Shown: positions 54,390-61,399 of the stretch, piece by piece
How the letters are laid out: the number at the start of each line of letters is the position of its first letter
Position numbering within the stretch: the first letter of the stretch is position 1
Assembly: GCA_041663445.1 (NCBI GenBank)
Contig: JBAYMR010000005.1
Location: 22,874 to 86,873 of the forward strand
Direction: 5' to 3'
Length of the DNA: 64,000 nucleotides
Origin: UBA10161 sp041663445
Lineage (GTDB): Archaea > Micrarchaeota > Micrarchaeia > Anstonellales > Anstonellaceae
The notes under the pieces: model-generated
Seen by the model: the letters and a program-made list of their open reading frames with translations, nothing else
The model's database searches: none
Told to the model about the DNA's origin: nothing
Position numbers and translations under genes: made by a program

Positions 54390-54611
54390 CTAGACCGCCG
54401 ATTTGTCACTAGCTCGTTTCTTCCTTATCATCACCCTGAACCCCTGCTGCTCGGTGCTGACCTTTTCGCACGCCTGAACCTGCTTTATGAGCACGAGGTA
54501 GCTCTTGACTGTCTTCGGGTGGAGCTTCGTCCTCCTGCAAAGCCCATAGAAACTTATGGGGCTTTCCGAAATGGCCTCAAGGATTTTTTCAGCTATTGCC
54601 GCCTTTGTCAT
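54390..54611 (-). CDS. Small winged-helix DNA-binding protein
   Basis: 73 residues. AIAEKILEAISESPISFYGLCRRTKLHPKTVKSYLVLI is a helix-turn-helix with a long recognition helix, followed by a short wing (GFRVMIRKKR). Likely a transcription regulator. ATG 54611; TATA-like gcatataaac about 35 bases upstream; TTTCCGCGGAAA at 54671-54682 lies just beyond that, a plausible binding site. It precedes vsr on the same strand by 70 bases. Confidence 0.75.
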   Translation of the reverse strand: MTKAAIAEKILEAISESPISFYGLCRRTKLHPKTVKSYLVLIKQVQACEKVSTEQQGFRVMIRKKRASDKSAV

Positions 54612-54670
54612 GCTCCCACTCGCAAAGATGGTGCGCGAATGGGTTTATATGCGCGAGGAGAGACACCTCA

Positions 54671-54682
54671 TTTCCGCGGAAA
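54671..54682. promoter_or_regulatory. Palindrome TTTCCGCGGAAA upstream of the winged-helix gene
   Basis: A perfect 12-bp palindrome between the divergent winged-helix gene and the 42-aa gene, matching the core of the palindromes at 54723-54736 and 44783-44795. Candidate operator for the winged-helix protein. Confidence 0.55.
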
Positions 54683-54720
54683 CCCGTTTCTCTCCGACGT
54701 GGTGCTGCGGAAATTTGACC

Positions 54721-54770
54721 GCATTTCCGCGGAAATATATTTCCCAGGCACAAAAGTGCCGATATCCGCA
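54721..54770. repeat. Right inverted boundary element / operator of the DISARM island
   Basis: On the minus strand it reads TGCGGATAT (54770-54762), then palindrome GGCAC-TTTT-GTGCC (54760-54747), then ATTTCCGCGGAAAT (54736-54723). This is the counterpart of 44756-44796, with about eight more bases between the second and third blocks. A TATA-like tctataaaa for the plus-strand small gene follows at 54775-54783. Confidence 0.75.
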
Positions 54771-54817
54771 CTCTTCTATAAAACGACCGATCAGCACAGG
54801 CGCTGGAGGTGGTAAAC

Positions 54818-54946
54818 ATGAAGAAAGAGAGCGACGAAATCGAGAAATTCATGCCAGCATGGTATGTTGAACTTAGGAAAGCCTATCTCAAGCAGGTTGA
54901 GGATGAAGAGAAGAAAAAGAAGGAATCAAGCAAGCTTTTTTCCTAG
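54818..54946 (+). CDS. Small charged hypothetical protein (42 aa)
   Basis: Starts at ATG 54818, six bases after GGAGGTGG, a strong ribosome-binding site, with a TATA-like box at 54775-54783. The product is a highly charged helix (KKESDEIEKFMPAWYVELRK..., ending in a Glu/Lys run). Its end overlaps the convergent recombinase gene by 21 bases. Function unknown; promoter, RBS and position beside the integrase argue it is real. Confidence 0.55.
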   Translation: MKKESDEIEKFMPAWYVELRKAYLKQVEDEEKKKKESSKLFS

Positions 54947-56080
54947 CCCGAGCGCATTTGCGCGCTCGAGCATGGTAGTTTTGAATATCTCGTCCTTCAT
55001 CAGGACGTTTAGGAAGTCGTTAGCTCCTTCTTTCGCCTTTTCTATCTCCAAAAGGCCGGGATTGCCCATCGGATAGCCGCAGGCGCTGCAGAATTTGGCA
55101 ACCGCGGTATTCTGGACCTTGCATTTCTCGCAAGCCTTGAATTCGAGTATGCTGTTCTGGTGGTTGTCTTCCTTCTTTATCATGCCCCGCTTTTCAAGCA
55201 TTTTATTGTCAACATCGCCGCCCGAAAGGTGGACGTAGGTGGCGGGCATTTTGGAGCCGCCAGCCCAGCCGAATATTATCTTGAGTTCCTGCTCGGTGAA
55301 CTCCTGCGCCAGGTGCGTGGCACGGCTGTGCCTGAAAAGGTGCGGATAGATGCGCTTTTTCAGGCCTGAACGCCTCTTGGCAGCCCGAAGAATGGACGCA
55401 AGCGTGCTGTTGCTGTGTATGCCCCCGTCATTGTGGGATTCGGTGAAAAGGTTGGCTTCGAAATTGTCCGCGTGGGGGTGGTGGTTGAGCCAGATTTTCA
55501 GATCGGGCACCGAATCAATGAGCCTTATCCGCCTCATGCCGGTTTTCCCGTCCAGCATTACCTGGGCGCCGTACTGGTCAAACTGGATGTGCTTTATCTT
55601 GATTCCAAGCAGTTCTCCGGCCCGTGCGCCGGATTCATAGAGAATCATTATCAGGGCGCGATTGCGGGGGTTTTGCGCGGCCTCAACGAGCTTCTTGACT
55701 TCGTCCCTTGTCAATATCTCCTCAGGCAATTTGCGCTTTTCGAAGCCGTGCGTTTTTATCCAGTCAACGCACTCGGGATAGTTCTTGCCGCCATAAAGCC
55801 ACTTGTAAAACGCCTTTATTGATACCTTTAGCGAGCGGGATTTGTACCAGGTATGCGCTTTCAGGAAGTCGATTATGTCATTTTTGGTTGCGTCCTTGAA
55901 CGGCTTTTTGAGCGCCCGGCCAAGCTTCGCCAAGCAATAAAGATAGATATAAACCGATCCGGGAGCCATGCCCTGGGCTGACTTTTCGCGCTCAAATTCC
56001 TTGAACGTTGCGATTTGGCTTTGCGTAAGGCCTTTCGCGGACGCGATATAATGGTCAGGGTTTCTCGCTTCTGAAGTCAT
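54926..56080 (-). CDS. Tyrosine recombinase / integrase with C-terminal zinc ribbon
   Basis: 384 residues. An N-terminal SAM-like core-binding domain (to about 115), then the catalytic domain: Arg in ESGARAGELLGI, Lys in DGKTGMRR, H-x-x-R in PHLFRHSRATHLA, and nucleophile Tyr in PATYVHLSGGD. After about residue 315 it adds CEKCKVQNTAVAKFCSACG, a CxxC...CxxC zinc ribbon, then a helical tail. ATG 56080 is essentially leaderless from the TATATAAA at 56103-56110. Could be a XerA-like housekeeping enzyme or the integrase of the adjacent island; context favours the second. Confidence 0.85.
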   Translation of the reverse strand: MTSEARNPDHYIASAKGLTQSQIATFKEFEREKSAQGMAPGSVYIYLYCLAKLGRALKKPFKDATKNDIIDFLKAHTWYKSRSLKVSIKAFYKWLYGGKNYPECVDWIKTHGFEKRKLPEEILTRDEVKKLVEAAQNPRNRALIMILYESGARAGELLGIKIKHIQFDQYGAQVMLDGKTGMRRIRLIDSVPDLKIWLNHHPHADNFEANLFTESHNDGGIHSNSTLASILRAAKRRSGLKKRIYPHLFRHSRATHLAQEFTEQELKIIFGWAGGSKMPATYVHLSGGDVDNKMLEKRGMIKKEDNHQNSILEFKACEKCKVQNTAVAKFCSACGYPMGNPGLLEIEKAKEGANDFLNVLMKDEIFKTTMLERANALGLGKKLA

Positions 56081-56120
56081 GCCCCTGTCCCAAGTCTTGT
56101 TCTATATAAACCTTGCGTCC

Positions 56121-56146
56121 GTCTGACGCGAAACTTTGCATCAGAC
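56121..56146. repeat. Hairpin / imperfect direct-repeat partner next to the srp54 3' end
   Basis: GTCTGACGC/GCATCAGAC (one mismatch) sits directly after the srp54 stop codon. The wider 37-base segment 56116-56152 matches 42382-42418 at 29 of 37 positions by hand count, with identical CGTCCGTCTGA and ACCGTCCG ends. Could be a terminator, an attachment-site remnant, or both. Confidence 0.5.
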
Positions 56147-56152
56147 CGTCCG

Positions 56153-59100
56153 TCAGCCGCCGAACTTGCTCATGTCTATGTTCGCGCCCTTCATCATCTT
56201 CTCCATTTTCTTCCTGAAGCCGCGGTTCTTCTTGAATTGCGAGAACATCCCGTTCACGCGCTCGAACTGCGTGAGAAGCTCGCGCACGTCCTCGGGCTTG
56301 GTGCCGGAGCCAGCCGCAATCCGCTCGATTCTTGTGCGGCTCTTCCTCACAAGCCCGGCATCCTCCATCTCCGCCTTGGTCATGGATGAGATGATGCACT
56401 CGTACTTCTTGAGCTTGCCCTCGCTGGTCTTCACCATGTCGGCGGGGACGTCAGCCGCCCCGAGCATGGAAAACACGCCGGAAAGCGGGCCGAGCTTTTT
56501 CGCGGCCTTGAGCTGCTCGTAAAATGTCCTGAGCGTGAGCTTGTCCTCCATTTCAGCCGGAAGGTTTTGCTCGTCGGCGATTTTCTTAACTTTTTCAAGC
56601 AATGCGCCGATGTCCGGGAAGCCCAGTAGCCTTCCCACGAACTTTTGCGCGTCAAAAGGCTCGAGCGCGTCCATTTTCTCCCCTGTGCCGATGAACGCCA
56701 CTTTCGCGCCCGAGGAGGAGACTGCGGAAAGCGCGCCGCCTCCCTTGCCGCTCCCGTCGAGCTTGGTGATTATCACCCCTGTTAGCCCCACCGCGCTGTG
56801 GAACTCGGAGGCCTGCTTGCCCGCCACCTGCCCGATGTCGGCGGAAATCACTAGGAAGCGCTCGTCGGGAAGGAATGTTTCGTTTATCACCTTGAGCTGC
56901 TCCACGAGCCCGGTGTCAAACGCGCTCCTGCCCGCCGAGTCCGTTATGAGCACGTCCTCCTTTGCGCGCGCTTTCGCGTCCGCAAGGATTTTTTTCACGT
57001 CATGCTCGCCCTGGATGCCGTAGAATGCGGCGCCGGTTTGCTTGGAAAGCTGCTGGAGCTGCTCATATGCCGCAGGCCGGTCCACGTCGCAGGAAATCAG
57101 CCCAACGGAAAGCCCGCGGCTTTTGTAGAAGTGCGCAATCTTCCCGGCCGCCGTGGTATTGTGCACTATGAAGTTGTTAGCAACAAAATTATGGTAGCGG
57201 TCCACTGTCAGGTCATAAACATATTCTTCACTATCCTCAATCTCAAGACGGCATACCTTGCCCCATTTGATGTCTGAATTTGCAAGAAGCTCAAGGAATT
57301 CGGGCTTTTGCAAGTCAAAGAGCCTGTTTTTTTCCAGAAGAGCGGTGCCATGATGCGTTGCAACCAGTTGTCCATCATCATATGCTTGGACATATCCCTG
57401 CTCCCGCAAGCGTGCAATTGAAGCATTCAGGGATGGGACGCTATGCCCTGTGAGGAGGCGCACTTTTTGGAAGGTGGCGGGTTTTGCACACGCCTCGATG
57501 ATATGGTTATTGGCGTTTTTCGAGCTTTTCACTGTTTTAAGGAACCCCCTAAGTGCCTTCCGTGAGATAACCCCGCGTGATTCGTATACTCCATAGGATG
57601 ATACGTTTTTTTGCAGCTCCCCTATGGAGGCGCCAAAATATTCACGCACCTCCATTAGCGTGTTCCCAATGTTGAGGTTCTCAAGCTTGCCTTCGGTCTG
57701 GCCGATGCCAATCTCCGAGAGGGAAAGAAGCCGGTCGGACTTTTTCCTGATGGCGGAGCCAGCCAGTGCGGCAAAGTCCTCGGTTTCCTTCCCACGCAGG
57801 AAAACCCGATGGTATGTCCAGCCATCCACCTGTTTTGTGGAATATGCCGAAGATATGCCTTCGGAGAGAAGGAGGAGCCGCAATTGGTAGGCAAAATGCC
57901 GGCTCGCGGTGGAAAACTCGATGTGCCGTGTGCCATTTTCCACATAGCCGTCACAGTCGAAATATGCCCTTAGGAATGCGTGCCTGCATGCGCTGTCAGA
58001 CCGCATCATGAATTTTGGAAGGCGCATAGTGCGGCTTTTTTTGCCTATGGGAAGCCCGAAGATGCCGTGCAGTATGTCCACCAGAGTTTTTGACGCGAAT
58101 GTAACGCGGCGAAGCCCGATATTCCGTGGGTCAGGAGTGATGCCAGGCTCCAGCCCAAATAGGGTTTTGCCGAGGTGCATAACCCGTTCCACCACATCGT
58201 CGTCTTTGTTGGTTATGTTCACGCATCTGCGTTCCATGTGCCCGTCCCCGTAAAAGTAGCCCATGAACTCGGCAAGCGCGGGTGTAAGTGTGGTGGGAAA
58301 ACGAATATCTTTTCGGCCTCCCCTGAAAACCACAGTCTCTCCAAACTTGGTCGCAAATCCCTGCGCCATGGCAGTGGAAAGGAGAGCGCAGTCAGCCTCG
58401 CCTGCCTTGAGTTCGGCAGATATGCGGCAGTATGGACGGTTGGAAAGTGAAGATGCCCTTTGGAGCGTCCCGAATTTTGACTTCAGGAAACCGCGTAGTT
58501 GCACGGCGATGTTTTTGTCAAGAAGCCTTACGCTTGCAGGGAGGGTGTTTAGGAAATTGAACTGCGTATTTATCGGTTCAATCGGCAGCCTGCCGGGAAG
58601 TGCAACGAAGTCACCGAGCGCAAGTTCATCCGCGCGCTTCTGCAATATGGTGCCATTTTTTAGGGTGAAAAACGGGTGCTCTGGCGTTGCTGTTATTTTT
58701 TCATTGCTTCCGTTGTCAAGCCAGACCGAGCGCAGTGGCTCTGTTTTCTTCAGTTTCCAGATGAAAGTGCCTTTGGAGCGCACCATTTTCAGGCTTTCCG
58801 GATCGAAGGAAAACACGCCGATGTCGCTTTTCTTTATTGTGCCACTGCCACACTCGTCCTCCGGCCCGGCAGTGGACTCGTAAAGTTCCTTTATTGTCAT
58901 TGCCGAACCGTCGCAGAGTGGAACCATTGTGTCTGGATGTACGCATTTGCCGCTGCCAAAGAGCCCGAGGAGCAGTATTTTCTTCGGCGACACCTTGGGC
59001 TCGTAGCGCTCGCCCATCATGCCGGAAAGCTCCTCGTAGACGACTTTCACGACGTGCTCGCGCAAGGACAGCCCTTTTGGCAGGTTGGCGTCAAGCGCGC

Positions 59101-59266
59101 GGTTCTCAATCCGCTTGGTGAGGTCGAAGACAAGGCGCACGTTGACGTCGGAGGAAATGAGCACGCGCTGGAGCTCGCGGCATAGCGCCTTCACCGCCTT
59201 TTCATCGGCAACTGGCGCGCCCGTGAATTTCGAGAGAGCCTGGCGCAGGCTCCGTCCAAGGTCCAT
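56153..59266 (-). CDS. srp54: Signal recognition particle protein SRP54, interrupted by an intein
   Basis: GTPase that targets signal peptides to the membrane. 1037 residues as translated from ATG 59266; about 441 after removal of the intein, the normal archaeal size. The N-terminal helical bundle (residues 1-95) leads to the P-loop GLFGSGK, where the intein enters after Lys107; the sequence resumes TTAAGKIAHFYKSRG. G-domain motifs DVDRPAAYEQL, TDSAGR, ITKLDGSGKGGGAL follow, then the Met-rich M domain (NGMFSQFKKNRGF, KMEKMMKGANIDMSKFGG). The protein cannot bind GTP until spliced. An upstream extension to 59575 is non-conserved. Confidence 0.95.
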   Translation of the reverse strand: MDLGRSLRQALSKFTGAPVADEKAVKALCRELQRVLISSDVNVRLVFDLTKRIENRALDANLPKGLSLREHVVKVVYEELSGMMGERYEPKVSPKKILLLGLFGSGKCVHPDTMVPLCDGSAMTIKELYESTAGPEDECGSGTIKKSDIGVFSFDPESLKMVRSKGTFIWKLKKTEPLRSVWLDNGSNEKITATPEHPFFTLKNGTILQKRADELALGDFVALPGRLPIEPINTQFNFLNTLPASVRLLDKNIAVQLRGFLKSKFGTLQRASSLSNRPYCRISAELKAGEADCALLSTAMAQGFATKFGETVVFRGGRKDIRFPTTLTPALAEFMGYFYGDGHMERRCVNITNKDDDVVERVMHLGKTLFGLEPGITPDPRNIGLRRVTFASKTLVDILHGIFGLPIGKKSRTMRLPKFMMRSDSACRHAFLRAYFDCDGYVENGTRHIEFSTASRHFAYQLRLLLLSEGISSAYSTKQVDGWTYHRVFLRGKETEDFAALAGSAIRKKSDRLLSLSEIGIGQTEGKLENLNIGNTLMEVREYFGASIGELQKNVSSYGVYESRGVISRKALRGFLKTVKSSKNANNHIIEACAKPATFQKVRLLTGHSVPSLNASIARLREQGYVQAYDDGQLVATHHGTALLEKNRLFDLQKPEFLELLANSDIKWGKVCRLEIEDSEEYVYDLTVDRYHNFVANNFIVHNTTAAGKIAHFYKSRGLSVGLISCDVDRPAAYEQLQQLSKQTGAAFYGIQGEHDVKKILADAKARAKEDVLITDSAGRSAFDTGLVEQLKVINETFLPDERFLVISADIGQVAGKQASEFHSAVGLTGVIITKLDGSGKGGGALSAVSSSGAKVAFIGTGEKMDALEPFDAQKFVGRLLGFPDIGALLEKVKKIADEQNLPAEMEDKLTLRTFYEQLKAAKKLGPLSGVFSMLGAADVPADMVKTSEGKLKKYECIISSMTKAEMEDAGLVRKSRTRIERIAAGSGTKPEDVRELLTQFERVNGMFSQFKKNRGFRKKMEKMMKGANIDMSKFGG
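57158..58945 (-). mobile_element. Intein with LAGLIDADG homing endonuclease, in the SRP54 P-loop
   Basis: 596 residues. It begins with Cys (CVHPDTMVPLCDGS, block A), has block B with T-x-x-H (ITATPEHPFFTL), and ends in VANNFIVHN (block G) before extein Thr. Two dodecapeptide motifs, LAEFMGYFYGDGHMERR and HAFLRAYFDCDGYVEN, mark a LAGLIDADG endonuclease. Between this and block F (YVYDLTVDRYHNF) there is an extra helix-turn-helix/winged-helix-like segment (around HSVPSLNASIARLREQGYV) that may help target recognition. All splice-junction residues (Cys1, penultimate His, terminal Asn, Thr+1) are intact, so splicing is expected. Confidence 0.92.
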
Positions 59267-59476
59267 ATGTATCTGTTGAGGATGGGATGGAAAATGGTTA
59301 AAACCCTGCCCTGCGCCGCGCGCGAAACCAGCATCGCCGGCACCGGCGATGAAATCGCCATGCGCATTGGCATTCTCCCACGACGGAGCAACGTCGGGAA
59401 TATATTTATAAACTGTGCCGTCGAATTGCACCTCGGAGCGGGATAAAACGCTCATATCTATTTTGGAGGTGCGAAT

Positions 59477-59692
59477 ATGGGACAGAAGATAGGAACCGAA
59501 AAAATATCGCGCGAAGACGGCTACCTTTACTACATTGGTAAGGACGGCTATGTCTGGGCTGCACCGATGAAGCACAACAAGCGCGGCAAGAAGAAGAAAG
59601 TAGGCACAGAGAAGATTGCCAAGCAGGGCGGCTTCATGTACTACCTCGGCAAGGATGGCTACGTCTACAAGGCGAAGCTAAAGAATGCCTGA
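59477..59692 (+). CDS. Small two-repeat protein (71 aa)
   Basis: Two copies of a ~32-residue unit: GTEKISREDGYLYYIGKDGYV and GTEKIAKQGGFMYYLGKDGYV, linked by a basic HNKRGKKKK segment. The repeats look like paired beta-hairpins. ATG 59477 follows GGAGGTG; a TATA box (tatttataaac, about 59402-59412) lies upstream, divergent from srp54. Function not known; very basic, so nucleic-acid binding is possible but unproven. Confidence 0.7.
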   Translation: MGQKIGTEKISREDGYLYYIGKDGYVWAAPMKHNKRGKKKKVGTEKIAKQGGFMYYLGKDGYVYKAKLKNA

Positions 59693-59720
59693 GTAGTTTG
59701 AACGTTTTTGTTTTTACAGG

Positions 59721-59759
59721 CGCGGCCCGGACAGGTCACCGGGCTGCGTGCGATTTTTT
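59721..59759 (+). terminator. Strong hairpin with T tract
   Basis: CGCGGCCCGG (59721-59730) pairs with CCGGGCTGCG (59739-59748), one G-U, loop acaggtca; T6 at 59754-59759. Follows the 71-aa gene by about 30 bases. Confidence 0.6.
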
Positions 59760-59925
59760 CAGAAATTGTAGATGCTTAGCGCGGGCTTGACTTTTTCCAG
59801 AAGATGCGAGTATGTCTGCCAGCAGTCCCCCTTCAACGGCCCAGAGTTTCCAGGAATCTTTTGATTGCCGCCGGTTTTGGCACCATCTTTTTAAATTGAA
59901 GCCATCAGATTTCTGTTGATATTTC

Positions 59926-61335
59926 ATGACTAACGTGTATATCCCTACGAAGGCAGGCGAGCTTGACAGGCTTTACCCAGATTTAGCCAGGGCGGGCTTT
60001 GGCCGCGTGCCGAAAGAGATTGTCAACCCCCCTTTTGACATGGCAAATTACGCCAAGGCACGGGATATCTTGCAGAAAAAAACGAGGGAAGAAGGCCCGT
60101 TCCTGAAATATCTTATGATGAGGAACAATGGAAGCCCGAAGGGAACCGGCAAGGGAGACAGTGTTCCGATGTTTTTAGAGGCAAGTGAAAACGAGGTTAG
60201 ACGGACTTTCAACCGCATAATGGACTCGGACAACGAAGCGACAGGGGTTATCATGCAGCCTTTTGTAGGGCAGAGGCTGCAGCTTTTTGAAAATTACAAG
60301 GATGAGAGGGTCTTTGCCCCTTACGTGTCAGGCATAGCGTACACTGCAAAGGCAACCGCGCGCGGCAATGCAGTAATTGAGTGGGTTTACGGGCATCCTG
60401 AGCGGGCGGTGAATGGAGCAGGACATTACCTCGCTTTCAACAAAGACACGCTTGAGAGGGAACTGAAGGAAGTGCAATGGCAATTTGCGGACAAGGAAGT
60501 TGCGGCGCTTCGCGCAGACCACGATGCCTGTGGTGAGCCGCGGCTGGAAATGCGCTCTTTTGACACCCCATCAGCCGGCAGTGGGATGGCAACCTATGCT
60601 GATGCTCGGCTTTTGAAGAAAGTCATGTCGTCTGTTTTAATGCTTGGCGATGCAGGCGCACTTTGCATAGAGTGGGCACTTACAACGATTGGGAAAACAA
60701 CCCGCCTTTTCGCGCTGCAGGTTTCCGAAGCAGAAGGAATGCTGCCCGGGAATCCGGCCTGGATGCACGAGGCGCTCGGCAATTACCAGAGCCTTGTAAG
60801 GGAAGCCGTTCCAGACTGCCATGAAGGCGAAAGCTATGACTACAGGCGGCTTCAGAGGATGTATGCGAATGCTTTGGAGAATCCAAAGGTAATCGCCGTA
60901 AGCTTTGACGCTGTGGGAGAGGGGACGCGCGTTTATGATGCTTTGTTTTGGAAGCTGGACGTGATAGATGTTACGAGGTTGGCAAAAAAGGCCGTGATGC
61001 CGGCAATCATGGCATTCACTTCAGATTCGCCTGCAAAAGCCATGCTGGTAGAAGCCCAAAAAAGAGAATGCCGGGATTCGCTGGTTGAGCTTTCAAGAGG
61101 CAGCACCCATGAAACGTTCAGAGGCCATGCGAGGGCATTTGCACTGACGCATGATTTTTTGGCAATGGGAACGGGCACAATAATGGAGCATAAGCTCCGG
61201 GAAATGGTGGAAGCCGCGGGGTTCGGATGGGCATCCAGGATAAAGATAAATGGGAAGTTCGCCATAAAAGTTTCAGAAAAAGAGCCGTTCGCCACTTTAG
61301 AGGCGATTCGTGTGGATGGCGTCGAATATGCGTAG
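59926..61335 (+). CDS. Stand-alone PEP synthase/PPDK N-terminal-like (ATP-grasp) protein
   Basis: 469 residues. The centre resembles the ATP-binding domain of PEP synthase/pyruvate phosphate dikinase: ATGVIMQPFVGQR, PYVSGIAYTAKATARGNAVIEWVYGHPERAVNG, and later SVLMLGDAGALCIEWAL. The phosphohistidine and PEP-binding domains of those enzymes are absent, so a different phosphotransfer partner or product is implied. TATA-like ctttttaaattg at about 59887-59898 gives a short leader before ATG 59926. The assignment is by eye and at fold level only. Confidence 0.6.
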   Translation: MTNVYIPTKAGELDRLYPDLARAGFGRVPKEIVNPPFDMANYAKARDILQKKTREEGPFLKYLMMRNNGSPKGTGKGDSVPMFLEASENEVRRTFNRIMDSDNEATGVIMQPFVGQRLQLFENYKDERVFAPYVSGIAYTAKATARGNAVIEWVYGHPERAVNGAGHYLAFNKDTLERELKEVQWQFADKEVAALRADHDACGEPRLEMRSFDTPSAGSGMATYADARLLKKVMSSVLMLGDAGALCIEWALTTIGKTTRLFALQVSEAEGMLPGNPAWMHEALGNYQSLVREAVPDCHEGESYDYRRLQRMYANALENPKVIAVSFDAVGEGTRVYDALFWKLDVIDVTRLAKKAVMPAIMAFTSDSPAKAMLVEAQKRECRDSLVELSRGSTHETFRGHARAFALTHDFLAMGTGTIMEHKLREMVEAAGFGWASRIKINGKFAIKVSEKEPFATLEAIRVDGVEYA

Positions 61336-61399
61336 GATTGACTGCGCAAGCCGGTTCCATTACGATATCAATTAAAAGCTCGCGCGCGAATTTGGTGCC

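Noticed and set aside
59267..59575. An N-terminal extension of SRP54 to 59575.
   Set aside because: SRP54 homology begins at MDLGRSLRQAL; the extension covers the divergent promoter region and is not protein-like.
59736..59927. A 63-residue minus-strand frame in the gap before the ATP-grasp gene.
   Set aside because: It overlaps the strong terminator hairpin and the promoter of the next gene, and its composition is not protein-like.
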